Assembly: GCA_032622095.1 (NCBI GenBank)
Contig: CP136069.1
Span: forward strand, 124,515,450-124,579,449
Origin: Siphonodentalium dalli
Taxonomy: Eukaryota > Mollusca > Scaphopoda > Gadilida > Siphonodentaliidae
Direction: 5' to 3'
DNA: 64,000 nucleotides
Positions within the stretch are counted from its first letter, which is position 1. Every line of letters starts with the position of its first letter. The translations under genes were made by a program, and so were the position numbers. The notes beneath the pieces were generated by a model. It had not been told where the DNA came from and did not search any database. It was given only the letters and a program-made list of their open reading frames with translations. This document shows positions 46,186 to 58,863 of the stretch, piece after piece.

Positions 46186-46440
46186 TTGTAGGAATTAAAT
46201 TTGGTATGTGGGTTTACCGGCAACAAATACAGGCAAAATTAGAATTCGGGTTCCGCCCACCAATATTCACCAGAGTTACGGCCCTTTATTTTGGAATTTG
46301 CACTCAATTTTCATTTCCGGATGATAACATTTGCAAGTCTGAACTGAATGCAATGGAATTTGGAATGTGAGTTTACTAGCCCAAAATACAGGTCAAGTTC
46401 GAATATGGGTTCCGTCGGAGTTATGGCTCTTCAAAATTAT
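46186..46440 (+). repeat. Interspersed repeat M, two plus-strand units
   Basis: AATTAAATTTGGTATGTGGG, AGAATTCGGGTTCCGCCCAC, TATTCACCAGAGTTACGGCC, then GCAATGGAATTTGGAATGTG and CAGGTCAAGTTCGAATATGG. Same module as at 32.92-33.43 kb. Confidence 0.7.
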
Positions 46441-47719
46441 TGGGTCAATATCGTTTTATACAATCAGACCGGGCAACCATGGTTTTGGCCTGTGGGTAAC
46501 GCGAATTCTCATTACGGCTTCTGAGGCATGTCTCGCCCTTTTTGAATAGAAAGAGTGGTCTTCTCCATTATCACGAGGATGATGATTGCTTCTCTTGATG
46601 AAGCAAACATCGATATATTACGTCATTGGTCATCTTCCATCATAGTTAAGTTGGCCAACAGACTGGTTACAAATAATACGGCGTTCCACCATTCTATATG
46701 CCACGGACGGAAGAGGATGCAGACAAATTGGCTCCTGGATTAACAATGAATGATGTCGCTCTCTGATGTGGTGTTCAGCTCAGCAAATCCATTGCGTAAT
46801 GTCCTATGGAAATTAGAATATATTCAATGCCAGAATTGCGTTGCGTCTTTTGTGTGATCATTTTGTATAAAGGGGCCAAAGGCACTAACAGTTGGTAAAT
46901 GTACACAACGTATAAGTCTGTAAGAACAACACCACCAAGGAAACATGAAGAAATGTTCTTACGATAATTATTGATAGCTATCCAATACAGAAATGTCGCA
47001 CGTTGAAACCATTGCTATGTAAAAATAAAAATTTATATATATGTGTATATCAATCAGAATTATGGGGTGCCCATTGCTTCATATGTGATTAATTCAGTGA
47101 GCGTGAACAAATTGTCATTTCTTATCCACGTATAGATCGGAATGGCACAATGAGATGTTATTTCGCATGAACCCACCACCCGAAAGTCCCTTTAAATTGA
47201 ATCATGGATAAAATACCGTTTACACAAAGAATATAGGAGATAAGAAGAAGTTTGGAAACAGATACCTGATCATTCGGTTTTGCGTCCAAAACAAAAGTTG
47301 ATGGATGTGAATGTGTCGATAACGAAATATCATTGTGTCCTGCTTTAATGCACATTTTACTGCCCCGTGTTATTGCTCAGGTCAGATAGTGAGCTCATTT
47401 TAAGGCTTATCAGTCAAGGTTTGGACTCTCTGACTTTGGCCGCACTATGATTGAGTCAGATATGATCGATGGTTGATTGGCTTGGACGCAAAATCGATTA
47501 CACAGTGTACTCGTTTGGTCCCTCGGGAGAACCAGGCAGTTCTACAGACAGTTTGTGTGAGATTGCGCAGTCGCAGTGGAACTGTTCTAATTACTGTATT
47601 CACACCGCGCGCATATATATATTGAAGACTGGTCTCTGATGAGCTGATGAGCTTATGTATTCAAATTGCTACGCCGGACACGTTTCATACATTTGTAAAT
47701 GACCTGGCACCACCAAGGC
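46441..47719. other. No supported gene; one weak exon candidate
   Basis: On the minus strand 47355-47266 reads MCIKAGHNDISLSTHSHPST followed by FVLDAKPNDQ and a fair donor, CAG|GTATCT. It has no recognisable family, so I do not call it. A TA-rich microsatellite lies near 47036. Confidence 0.35.
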
Positions 47720-48010
47720 GGTGCCATCAGTGGCTCAGTTGGTAAGTTGAATGGCAAATATAAGCCGTCCAGCCGTGACTAGTTCGAATCTCGTTAAGCA
47801 CGGATGTTATTACGCCCTCGGGTGATACTAATGTCCAAATTCGAGATACCTATGGTTCGCTGGGCGTTTTATTTATAGATTATGGGTTTTTTGGGACGCA
47901 TTAAAAGTTGTAGTGCGACCCCGAATCCGGTCGTTTTGGGACGCATTAAAAGTTGTAGTACGACCCCGAATCGGTATAAGTTGAATTTCAATTTCGTTTA
48001 TTGTCGTTGA
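47720..48010 (+). repeat. tRNA-derived SINE-like element
   Basis: Head at 47725: TGGCTCAGTTGG matches the pol III A box and AGTTCGAATCTC, about 50 bases on, matches the B box. The interior has a tandem duplication of GGGACGCATTAAAAGTTGTA and CGACCCCGAATC (about 56 bp). The tail AATTTCAATTTCGTTTATTG is also found at the ends of the 11.8 and 17.4-kb R modules on the minus strand. The head is not a usable tRNA because the stems do not pair well. Confidence 0.6.
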
Positions 48011-48061
48011 TTTTGGTATGCCAATTACAAATAGAAGAAATGAAAAAGATAATTTGTAAAA

Positions 48062-48480
48062 TGCGTATATGTCAATGGATACGTATTTTAAAGAGTGTAT
48101 AGTCTGAGACAGCCGAGTTAGCCACCGGTTCGTTAATTAGGTGCTGATCGGTGTGACAATTTGCTGTAGTTCCCCTATTTGCGGAGACTACATTTGCGGA
48201 TGTCCCCTAAATTGGTCGAAATATGTTTATTTTAATGAGGGAACGGGTGCGTATATCTCAATTGATACGTATTTTAATTTAAAGAGGTTAGTCGGATACA
48301 GCCGAGTCAGCCACCGGTTCATTAATTATAGGTGCTGATCCGTGTGACAATTTGCAGTAGGTCCTATTTGCGGATGTCCATTTGCGGAGGTCCCCGAATT
48401 CCGGAGGTCCCTTAAAATGGTCGAAATAGTTTGATTTAATGAGGGAACGGGTGCGTATATGTCAATTGATACGTATTTTA
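48062..48480 (+). repeat. Tandem repeat of about 190 bp, two and a half units
   Basis: GCGTATATGTCAATGGATAC / GCGTATATCTCAATTGATAC / GCGTATATGTCAATTGATAC start at 48062, 48250 and 48450. Between them ACAGCCGAGT(T/C)AGCCACCGG and GAGGGAACGGGTGCGTATAT are shared. Confidence 0.75.
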
Positions 48481-48540
48481 AACAAATAACGACACGATCA
48501 TCATAATAATGGTTTGTTCTATCAATTATATCACCACCAT

Positions 48541-48569
48541 CGTCATCATCATCATCATCATCATCATAA
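48541..48569. repeat. (CAT)n microsatellite
   Basis: About eight ATC/CAT units next to the start of the Helitron-like array. Confidence 0.85.
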
Positions 48570-48710
48570 TACGGAACAAGTCTTGCAATTTTCGGCCTAA
48601 TAACATTATTTGCAATGCTTGTTTACAAATATATGTATCGTCATTCGATATTTTCTTGTGAGACACTTGAACATATTACTTGTCGTCGAACTCGTATTTT
48701 ATATAATAGA

Positions 48711-49212
48711 CTAGCAGGTTAGCCCGCCACCGGCGGCTTGTCCGAAACATGACATTTTTTAAAAGAAAAATTTAATTTTTAGCTCCACGCGTTTCAATAA
48801 GAAAAAATTGTACCCGGTAGCTCCACCCGTTTCCGAGATCTGGTATGCGCATGCGCGAAGCTGGCGTCGCACGGGCTCGGCGACCCGATAAAATTTGTAC
48901 CCGGCGCAAGATACATTCACATAGCAAATTTCAAGTCGATAGCTCCACCCGTTTCCGAGATCTCGTCTGCGCATGCGCTGCACGGGCGTCGCACGGGCTC
49001 GGCGACCCGATAAAATTTGTACCCGGCGCAAGATACATTCACATAGCAAATTTCAAGTCGACAGCTCCACCCGTTTCCGAGATCTCGTCTGCGCATGCGC
49101 TGTACGGGCGTCGCATGGGCTCGCCAATACGACAACGACCACCGCCTGGTCAAACTACACACACGTACCAAGTTTCGTCCCGATCGGTCGAGAATCGTAG
49201 ATTTGTATGAAG

Positions 49213-49250
<38 letters not shown>

Positions 49251-49448
49251 TAAATATATAAGAGAGATGTGTAAATTAGATAGATTGTATCAAAATATAT
49301 AGGAGAGATATGTAAATGATCTACACACCATTACTGGTGTTTGTCAAAGTTTAGTGGGGTATATCAATACTCATTCACGATCATATCATTGAGGTCCGGA
49401 TGGTGTGGGCTATCTTTCGAATACACGGAGTTCTCAAAATATATAGTA
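48711..49448 (-). mobile_element. Array element 1 (type 2)
   Basis: Type 2 terminus, about two and a half 122-bp units of the TTTGTACCCGGCGCAAGATA form (48830-49115), a conserved post-core block (CGACAACGACCACCGCCTGG ... CGTCCCGATCGGTCGAGAAT), (CA)n at 49212-49246, then a 200-bp block ending CTCAAAATATATAGTA. Closely matched by the distal halves of elements 9 and 14. Confidence 0.75.
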
Positions 49449-50300
49449 CTAGCAGGTTAGCCCGCCACCGGCGGCGTTTGTTCGAAATATGACATTTTTT
49501 TTAATTATTTAGTTTTTATTTATATTTTTTAAAATATATTTTAATATTAATTTAATGTTTTTTAAATTTAATTTATGTTTTTAATATTTAATTTAATGTT
49601 TTTTAAATTTAATTTATGTTTTTTTGAATTTTTTAATATTTATTTAATTATTAATTTAATTTAATTGTTTTTTATAATTTAATTGTTTTTTTTTTATGAA
49701 AAATCCCCCCTTCCTAGGAACGACAGACAACGCATTCTTTGTTTTTCAATGAGTTAATTCATGGTACCCGTCCTAAACTTCCCCGTTATTTAACTCCCCG
49801 TGGCCATTGATCAGCCCCTGACAGAGGTTGTCCACCCTTACGAGATGGTCAATAGAACTCGATGAAATCCCCCCCTTCCTAGGAACGACAGACAACGCAT
49901 TCTTTGTTTTGCTTTTTTTTTAACACTGATTCCCGGAAACGACTCACATAAGCATTCACGCTTGATGTCGAATCCGGTATTGCATTGAAAACAAACGTGA
50001 TAACATTGCATTGAATTGCCCGTCATACAGATAAGTAGATAGCGAAAACGACGCTCTTTATATAGACACTTCGGAAAACTGACGCTCTTTAACTATCAAC
50101 GCGATTAACCCCCGCCGTGTCTGCGGTGATTTTGAGAGTGGAGACCGTGTGCTCTGAGCTTCTCCAAAACGCCGCGACGACGATTCCCGTGTGTTTTTAC
50201 ATTTAGATGGGAAGTTTGAACTCAATCGAGCGAACCGTTTTCGATTCTATGAAGTACACATATATATATATATATATACGAAGTCTCAAAATATATAGTA
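49449..50300 (-). mobile_element. Array element 2 (type 2, no 122-bp core)
   Basis: Type 2 terminus followed by a strongly AT-rich stretch (49490-49700). Then come two copies of CCCCCCTTCCTAGGAACGAC plus AGACAACGCATTCTTTG (49704 and 49868), blocks shared with elements 7 and 10, and a (TA)n near 50262 before CTCAAAATATATAGTA. It shows that core content varies while the ends are kept. Confidence 0.7.
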
Positions 50301-51472
50301 CTAGCAGGGTAGCCCGCCACCGGCGGCTTGTCCGAAACATGACATTTTTTGTTTTTCAATGAGTTAATTGTGACATTTGTTTATATATTTTTTTAATTTT
50401 TAGCTCCACGCGTTTCAATAAGAAAAAATTGTACCCGGTAGCTCCACCCGTTTCCGAGATCTGGTCTGCGCATGCGCGAAGCTGGCGTCGCACGGGCTCG
50501 GCGACCCGATCAAATTTGTACCCGGCCCAAGATACATTCACATAGCAAATTTCAAGTCGATAGCTCCACCCGTTTCCGAGATCTCGTCTGCGCATGCGCT
50601 GCACGGGCGTCGCATGGGCTCGACGACCCGATAAAATTTGTACCCGGTGCAAGATACATTCACATAGCAAATTTCAGGTCGATAGCTCCACCCGTTTCCG
50701 AGATCTGCCTTTCTGCATAATATTTCGAGCGATAACATTGCATTGAAATGTCAGACTCCCATCGTGAACCTCAACACGAAGTAAACACGTGTTTCGAGCG
50801 ATAACATTGCATTGAAATGACTCCCATCGTGAACCTCAAGACGACGTAAAACACGTGTTGCGTTCTAGGAAATGCACTCAATGCAGATGCTAATAACGTT
50901 GACTTCGTATATATATATATAATGACGTTATTAACCCCGGCCGTGCCGTTTGAGCTGATTTTTATGACTGGGAGTGGAGTACGGGTGCTCGGAGCTTCTG
51001 GAAAACGCGTGGACGACATCGTACGTGTTATTTTACCTTTATATAGGAAGTTTGAGCTCAATCTGTCCAGCCGTTCCCGTCCTAATGTACTATTTCGAGC
51101 GATAACAATTGTCAGACTCCCATCGTGAACCTCAACACGAAGTAAACACGTGTTTCGAGCGATAACATTGCATTGAAGTCAGACTCCCATCGTGGACCCC
51201 CAAGACGACGTAAACACGTGTTTGTTCCGGTATAACTTTGGAGACTCTGACTTCATATATATATATAATGACGTTATTAACCCCGGCCGTGCCGTTTGAG
51301 CTGATTTCGATGACTGGGAGTGGATAAAGGGTGCTCAGAGCTTCTCGAAAACACGATTACGGCGGTGTCGGTGTGATTTTACACTTACATACGAAATTTG
51401 ATCTCAATCTGTACACGCGTTTTGGATTCTATGAAGTACACACATATATACGAAGTCTCAAAATATATAGTA
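50301..51472 (-). mobile_element. Array element 3 (type 2), near-identical to element 4
   Basis: Terminus CTAGCAGGGTAGCCCGCCAC, two and a half 122-bp units, then repeated blocks CGAGCGATAACATTGCATTG, CTCCCATCGTGAACCTCAA and CGTTATTAACCCCGGCCGTG, ending CTCAAAATATATAGTA. 1172 bp long. Confidence 0.8.
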
Positions 51473-52657
51473 CTAGCAGGGTAGCCCGCCACCGGCGGCT
51501 TGTCCGAAACATGACATTTTTTGTTTTTCAATGAGTTAATTGTGACATTTGTTTATATTTTTTTTTAATTTTTAGCTCCACGCGTTTCAATAAGAAAAAA
51601 TTGTACCCGGTAGCTCCACCCGTTTCCGAGATCTGGTCTGCGCATGCGCGAAGCTGGCGTCGCACGGGTTCGGCGACCCGATCAAATTTGTACCCGGCCC
51701 AAGATACATTCACATAGCAAATTTCAAGTCGATAGCTCCACCCGTTTCCGAGATCTCGTCTGCGCATGCGCTGCACGGGCGTCGCATGGGCTCGGCGACC
51801 CGATAAAATTTGTACCCGGTGCAAGATACATTCACATAGCAAATTTCAGGTCGATAGCTCCACCCGTTTCCGAGATCTGCCTTTCTGCATAATATTTCGA
51901 GCGATAACATTGCATTGAAATGTCAGACTCCCATCGTGAACCTCAACACGAAGTAAACACGTGTTTCGAGCGATAACATTGCATTGAAATGACTCCCATC
52001 GTGAACCTCAAGACGACGTAAAACACGTGTTGCGTTCTAGGAAATGCACTCAATGCAGATGCTCATAACGTTGACTTCGTATATATATATATAATGACGT
52101 TATTAACCCCGGCCGTGCCGTTTGAGCTGATTTTTATGACTGGGAGTGGAGTACGGGTGCTCGGAGCTTCTGGAAAACGCGTGGACGACATCGTACGTGG
52201 TATTTTACCTTTAGATAGGAAGTTTGAGCTCAATCTGTCCAGCCGTTCCCGTCCTAATGTACTATTTCGAGCGATAACAATTGTCAGACTCCCACCGTGA
52301 ACCTCAACACGAAGTAAACACGTGTTTCGAGCGATAACATTGCATTGAAGTCAGACTCCCATCGTGGACCCCCAAGACGACGTAAACACGTGTTTGTTCC
52401 GGTATAACTTTGGAGACTCTGACTTCATATATATATATAATGACGTTATTAACCCCGGCCGTGCCGTTTGAGCTGATTTCGATGACTTGGGAGTGGATAA
52501 AGGGTGCTCAGAGCTTCTCGAAAACACGATTACGGCGGTGTCGGTGGGATTTTACACTTACATACGAAATTTGATCTCAATCTGTACACGCGTTTTGGAT
52601 TCTATGAAGTACACACACACACACATATATACGAAGTCTCAAAATATATAGTATAGA
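51473..52657 (-). mobile_element. Array element 4 (type 2), tandem duplicate of element 3
   Basis: Matches 50301-51472 end to end with only scattered differences by eye (for example GGTTCGG for GGCTCGG; ACACACACACACATATATAC for ACACATATATAC near the end). Together they are a recent tandem duplication of a whole element. Confidence 0.8.
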
Positions 52658-53800
52658 CTAGCAGGTTAGCCCGCCACCGGCGGCTTGTCCGAAACATTGT
52701 TTATATATTTTTTTTTTTTTAGCTCCACGCGTTTCAATAAGAAAAAATTGTACCCGGTAGCTCCACCCGTTTCCGAGATCTGGTCTGCGCATGCGCGAAG
52801 CTGGCTTCGCACGGACTCGGCGACCCGATCAAATTTGTACCCGGCCCAAGATACATTCACATAGCAAATTTCAAGTCGATAGCTCCACCCGTTTCCGATA
52901 TCTCGTCTGCGCATGCGCTGCACGGGCGTCGCATGGGCTCGGCGACCCGATAAAATTTGTACCCGGCGCAAGATACATTCACATTGCAATTTTCAAGTCG
53001 ATAGCTCCACCCGTTTCCGAGATCTGCCTTTTTAATCGAGATAAATGCATTTCGTACCCGTCCTAATGTACTATTTCGAGCGATAACAATTGTCAGACTC
53101 CCATCGTGAACCTCAACACGAAGTAAACACGTGTTTCGAGCGATAACATTGCATTGAAGTCAGACTCCCATCGTGGACCCCCAAGACGACGTAAACACGT
53201 GTTTGTTCCCGTATAACTCTGGAGACTCTGACTTCATATATATATATAATGACGTTATTAACCCCGGCCGTGCCGTTTGAGCTGATTTTAATGACTGGGA
53301 GTGGAGTACGGGTGCTCGGAGCTTCTGGAAAACGCGTGGACGACATCGTACGTGGTATTTTACCTCTAGATGGGAAGTTTGAGCTCAATCTGTCCAGCCG
53401 TTGTACTATTTCGAGCGATAACAATTGTCAGACTCCCATCGTGAACCTCAACACGAAGTAAACACGTGTTTCGAGCGATAACATTGCATTGAAGTCAGAC
53501 TCCCATCGTGGACCCCCAAGACGACGTAAACACGTGTTTGTTCCGGTATAACTCTGGAGACTCTGACTTCATATATATATATAATGACGTTATTAACCCC
53601 GGCCGTGCCGTTTGAGCTGATTTTGATGAATGGGAGTGTAGAACGGGTGCTCTGAGCTTTTCTAAACCGCGACCACTTTCGTGTCGGTGGGATTTGACAC
53701 TTACATAGGAAATTTGATCTCAATCTGTACACGCGTTTTGGATTCTATGAAGTACACACACACACACATATATACGAAGTCTCAAAATATATAGTATAGA
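52658..53800 (-). mobile_element. Array element 5 (type 2)
   Basis: Same plan as 3 and 4 but with internal deletions and its own duplication of the CGTTATTAACCCCGGCCGTG block (53250 and 53588). Ends in a CA microsatellite near 53756 and ...ATATATAGTATAGA. Confidence 0.75.
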
Positions 53801-54605
53801 CTAGAAGGTGACCCGACTTCGTCCGGGCTATTAAAAAACCAAATTTCAAGTCGATTGCTCCACCCGTTTCCTAGATCTGGTCTGCGCATGCGCGAAGCTG
53901 GTGTCGCACGTGCTCGGCGACCCGATAAAATTCGTATCCGGGGCAAGATACATTCACATACCAAATTTAAAGTCAATATCTCAACCCGTTTCCGAGATCT
54001 CGTCTGCGCATGCGCGAAGCTGGCGTCGCACGTGCTCGGCGACCCGATAAAATTCGTATCCGGGGCAAGATACATTCACATAACAAATTTCAAGTCGATA
54101 GCTACACCCGTTTCCGAGATATATAGCCCAATGTCATTTGCGGATACCTCGGCCGGCGATGAGTTAACGCGACACAGTCAAATGCATCGGCAGGGTGAGA
54201 GTTAACGTAATCTAACTTTATGACCTCTGACGACGTCATAGAAATTACGCATTGATTTTATCCTGATAAAAGCATCGTACCACTTGTACCTAATAATTGA
54301 GGCAGATAACTAAAACGGATACATACATATTATATATCGTTGGAAAGATGAAGGCACACAGATTCTAACCGTGCAAATTATATGACTGGCAATTTATTAT
54401 TCGCGCTATATCGTATCGATTTGTGAGCACCGAACTGAAATATATTAGCGCAAAACGGCGTAAAAACAGATTTGACCTCCGCACGTGAAAAGTTGACCTC
54501 GCACGGACAAATAAATATGCCTATGTTCGTCTCCGGCCGAAAATACCCTAAAATACCAAATTTCATCGAAATTGGCTTAGTCGTTTTCGAGTCCATCGAT
54601 TTCAA

Positions 54606-54636
<31 letters not shown>

Positions 54637-54683
54637 AACAAACACATACACACACAGATCTTTCAAAATATATAATAGATAGA
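53801..54683 (-). mobile_element. Array element 6 (type 3)
   Basis: Terminus CTAGAAGGTGACCCGACTTC; two 122-bp units of the TTCGTATCCGGGGCAAGATA form; then unrelated sequence up to GCACGGACAAATAAATATGC, a block shared with element 16; (CA)n at 54606-54632; ends CTTTCAAAATATATAATAGA. A type 3 end with a type 1 core. Confidence 0.7.
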
Positions 54684-55793
54684 CTAGCAGGTTAGCCCGC
54701 CACTGGCGGCATTCGTCCCATGGCTTTGTTTCAGAAACATGACATTTTTGAATATGAATTTAATGTTTTTTAAATTTAATATATTTTGTTTCTGAATTGT
54801 TTTTTTATTGTTAATTTTTTTTAATTTTAAATTGTTTTAATTAAATTGTTTTAATTAATTTTTTTGTTTCTGGCGGAAAAATTTACCCGTAGAAATCCCC
54901 CCTTCCTAGGAACGACAGACAACGCATTCTTTGTTTCGTGAAATCTCTCTACGATAACATTGCATTGAATTTAAAACAAACGCTTCCCGTCGGGAAATCT
55001 GTCTGCATAATATTTTGAGTCTGCCGTACCCGTCGTAATGTCGTGAAATCTCTCTGCATAATAGATAACATTGCACTGAATCTGTTGTTGGCATTCAGGG
55101 CTTCGGGTCGTTGTTGTTTGCATCACGGCTCCCCGAAAACTCTCACATTGCCGAAAACGTGTATTTAGTAATATCGTTGTTGTTGATATTTACGGCTTGG
55201 GGGCTATTTTCTTATTTAGCAAGTTTGAGCTCAATCGGTTCGAGTCTATAAAGGACACACTCATATATATGACACTTCCCGTGGGTTGCAAGTTTGAGCT
55301 CAATCGGCATTCCCTGGAATTTCCCGTAGATTGGCAGATTCCAGTAGCTTTATAACGGTATATCTGGGGAGAAATCTGATGCTATATTCGTGATTATCTG
55401 GGATGATTTCGGTATATACCGAAGGTATATACTGTAAAAACAAAGCGCGCCATCCGTGCTCGCATGGTTGGTCAGAAACAAATGTTTTTTAAATTTAATG
55501 TATGTTCCGTATATCTCTCTGCAGATGCAAATAACGTTGAATGGCAAACAGACGCTCTTTATAGAGATGCGTCAAAAACAAACGCTCATTAAATAATCAC
55601 TTGATTAACCCACGCCGTGCCTTTGCGGTGATTTGAGATTGGAGAACGGGTGCTCTGAGCTTCTCTAAACCGCGGTCGTGTCGGTGGGATTTGACACTTA
55701 CATAGGAAGTTTGAGCTCAATCTGTACACGCGTTTTGGATTCTATGAAGTACACACACACATATATACGAAGTCTCAAAATATATAGTATAGA
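54684..55793 (-). mobile_element. Array element 7 (type 2)
   Basis: Terminus CTAGCAGGTTAGCCCGCCAC, then TGGCGGCATTCGTCCCATGG, AT-rich block, CCCCCCTTCCTAGGAACGAC, GGTATATACCGAAGGTATAT palindromic block (55429-55450). Closely related to element 10. Lacks the 122-bp core. Confidence 0.7.
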
Positions 55794-56360
55794 CTAGCCG
55801 ATGAGCCCGACGTTGTCCGGGCTATTCAAAAACCAAATTTCAAGTCGATATCTCCACCCGTTTCCGAGATCTGGTCTGCGCATGCGCGATGTTGGAGTCG
55901 CACGGGCTCGGCGATTTATTTTTCGTGAATTAATTCATGGTACCCGTCCCTCAAAGACTGACCCGATGAAAAATTCCCATGTTCCTAGGACATATATGAC
56001 ACAACAACCCATTCTGCCTTTTTAATCGAGATAATTGCATTCTGCGTTTCGTTTTGCATCCGTATTTTACGCATGGGTAGCCGCTTAGCGGCCTCGATTT
56101 TAATAAAGAGCGTTAATCCTTAACACCTCCGAATATGGTCAATATAAAGATCGTTGATGCCGTAACCCCCCGAAGTGGCGTTTGCGGTGATTTTGATGAT
56201 TGGGAGTGGAGAATGGGTGCTCAGAGCTTGTCCAAAATGCGACGTCGACGATTCCCATGGGATTTTACCTTTAGATAGGAAGTTTGGTCTCGATCGGTCA
56301 CCCCCTTTTCGATTCTACAAAGGACATACAGACAGACAGAGGTCTTCAAAATATATATGA
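55794..56360 (-). mobile_element. Array element 8 (type 1, rearranged)
   Basis: Terminus CTAGCCGATGAGCCCGACGT, half a 122-bp unit, then GTACCCGTCC and ATTTTACGCATGGGTAGCCG, a short ACAG tract and CTTCAAAATATATATGAGAT. The next base run is not CTAG. About 165 bp of other sequence (56361-56524) separates it from element 9, the only sizeable gap in the array. Confidence 0.65.
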
Positions 56361-56524
56361 GATAGTCCGGCGTCCATATACAATAAAATCGACACAATGT
56401 CAGAGGCGGTGCTTTAGAAGCGCTTCAAATATTGTAGTCCCCACTCTTTTTGTAAACGTTGGATAACCAAAACAAAGAACTGGTAAGAAGGATAAACATT
56501 TGCGGCTTTGTCGGATTATATAGC

Positions 56525-57330
56525 ACTAGCAGGTTAGACCGCCACCGGCGGCTTGTCCGAAACATGACATTTTTATATATATATTTTTTAATTTTTAGCT
56601 CCACGCGTTTCAATAAGAACAATTTGTACCCTGTAGCTCCACCAGTTTCCGAGATCTGGTCTGCGCATGAAAATTTGTACCCGGCGCAAGATACATTCAC
56701 ATGCCAATTTCAAGTCGATAGCTCCACCCGTTTCCGAGATCTCGTCTGCGCATGCGCTGCACGGGCGTCGCACGGGCTCGGCGATCCGATAAAATTTGTA
56801 CCCGGCGCAAGATACAATCACATAGCAAATTTCAAGTCGATAGCTCCACCCGTTTCCGAGATCTCGTCTGAGCATGCGTTGCACGGGCGTCGCACGGGCT
56901 CGGCGACCCGATAAAATTTGTACCCGGCGCAAGATACATTCACATAGCAAATTTCAAGTCGATAGCTACACCCGTTTCCGAGATCTCGTCTGCGCATGCG
57001 CTGCACGGGCGTCGCACGGGCTCGCCAATACGACAACGACCACCGCCTGGTCAAACTACACACACGTACCAAGTTTCGTCCCGATCGGTCGAGAATCGTA
57101 GATTTGTATGAAGTACAACACACACACAAACATAAATATATAAGAGAGATATGTAAATTAGATAGATTGTATCAAAATATATAGGAGATATATGTAAATG
57201 ATCTACACACCATTACTGGTGTTTGTCAAAGTTTAGTGGGGTATATCAATACTCATTCACGATCATATCATTGAGGTCCGGAGGGTGTGGGCTATCTCTC
57301 GAATACACGGAGTGCTCAAAATATATAGCA
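56525..57330 (-). mobile_element. Array element 9 (type 2)
   Basis: Terminus CTAGCAGGTTAGACCGCCAC; one partly deleted and three full 122-bp units of the GTACCCGGCGC form; post-core block; CA tract near 57118; 200-bp end block like elements 1 and 14. Confidence 0.75.
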
Positions 57331-58350
57331 CTAGCAGGTTAGCCCGCCACTGGCGGCATTCGTCCCATGGCGGCATTCGTCCCATGGCTTTGTTCGAAAA
57401 AGCAATTGCAACAGGTTCCGAGACACTTGTGCTGCATTTGCAGCAAATTTCGGCAATAGTCAGAAACATGACAATTTTAATTTAATTTTTTGTTTTTCAA
57501 ATTGTAAATTGTTTTAATTATTTTGTTTGTTTCTGGCGGAAAAATTTACCCGTAGAAATCCCCCCTTCCTAGGAACGACAGACAACGCATTCTTTGTTTC
57601 GTGAAATCTCTCTACGATAACATTGCATTGAATTTAAAACAAACGCTTCCCGTCGGGAAATCTGTCTTCGGGTCGTTGTTGGCATCACGGCTCCCCGAAA
57701 ACTCTCACATTGCCGAAAACTTGTATTTAGTAATATCGTTGTTGTTGATATTTACGGCTTGGGGGCTATTTTCTTATTTAGCAAGTTTGAGCTCAATCGG
57801 TTAGAGTCTATAAAGGACACACTCATATATATGACACTTCCCGTAGGTAGCAAGTTTGAGCTCAATCGGCATTCCCTGGAATTTCCCGTAGATTGGCAGA
57901 TTCCAGTAGCTTTATAACGGTATATCTGGGGAGAAATCTGATGCTATATTCGTGATTATCTGGGATGATTTCGGTATATACCGAAGGTATATACTGTAAA
58001 AACAAAGCGCGCCATCCGTGCTCGCAGGGAATAAATTTCGAGCGATAACGTTTGCGTTCCCGTATAACTCTGCAGATGCGAATAACGTTGAATGGGAAAC
58101 AGACGCTCTTTATAGAGATGCGTCAAAAACAAACGCTCATTAAATAATCACTTGATTAACCCCCGCCGTGCCTTTGCGGTGATTTGAGATTGGAGAACGG
58201 GTGTTCTGAGCTTCTCTAAACCGCGACCACGGTCGTGTCGGTGGGATTTGACACTTACATAGGAAGTTTGAGCTCAATCTGTACACGCGTTTTGGATTCT
58301 ATGAAGTACATACATACATATATATATACGAAGTCTCAAAATATATAGTA
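57331..58350 (-). mobile_element. Array element 10 (type 2)
   Basis: Resembles element 7 with an internal duplication of GGCGGCATTCGTCCCATGG (57353 and 57372). Same GGTATATACCGAAGGTATAT block (57973-57992). Ends ACGAAGTCTCAAAATATATA. Confidence 0.7.
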
Positions 58351-58863
58351 CTAGCCGATGAGCCCGACGTTGTCCGGGCTATTCAAAAACCAAATTTCAA
58401 GTCGACAGCTCTACCCGTTTACGAGATCTGGTCTGCGCATGCGCGATGCTGGCGTCGCACGGGCTCGGCGACCCGATAAAATTCGTATCCGGGGCAAGTT
58501 ACATTCACATACCAAATTTCAAGTCGATAGCTCCACCCGTTTCCGAGATGTCGTCTGCGCATGCGCGAAGCTGGCGTCGCACGGGCTCGGCGACCGATAA
58601 AATTCGTATCCGGGGCAAGATACATTCACGTAGCAAATTTCAAGTCGATAGCTCCACCCGTTTCCGATATCTCGTCTGCGCATGCGCGAAGCGGGCGCCG
58701 CACGGGCTCGCCAATACGACAACTTCCACCGCCTGGTAAAACTACACACATGTACCAAGTTTCGTCCCGATCGGTCGAGAATCGTAGATTTGTATAAATG
58801 ACAAACAAACAAACAGACAAACAGACAGACAAACAGACAGAGGTCTTCAAAATATATATGAGA
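58351..58863 (-). mobile_element. Array element 11 (type 1)
   Basis: Terminus CTAGCCGATGAGCCCGACGT, three 122-bp units of the CGTATCCGGGGC form, post-core block CCGCCTGGTAAAACTACACA, ACAA/ACAG microsatellite at 58800-58841, end GGTCTTCAAAATATATATGA. A compact, complete example. Confidence 0.8.

Noticed and set aside
47725-47800. Possible functional tRNA gene.
   Set aside because: A and B boxes are present, but acceptor and anticodon stems do not pair; better read as a SINE head.
58351-58385. Possible hammerhead ribozyme, because CCGATGAG is followed by a GC stem.
   Set aside because: The second core strand GAAA and a cleavage-site stem are absent after the stem (CTATTCAAAAACC follows), and the first core base is C instead of the expected CUGAUGA.
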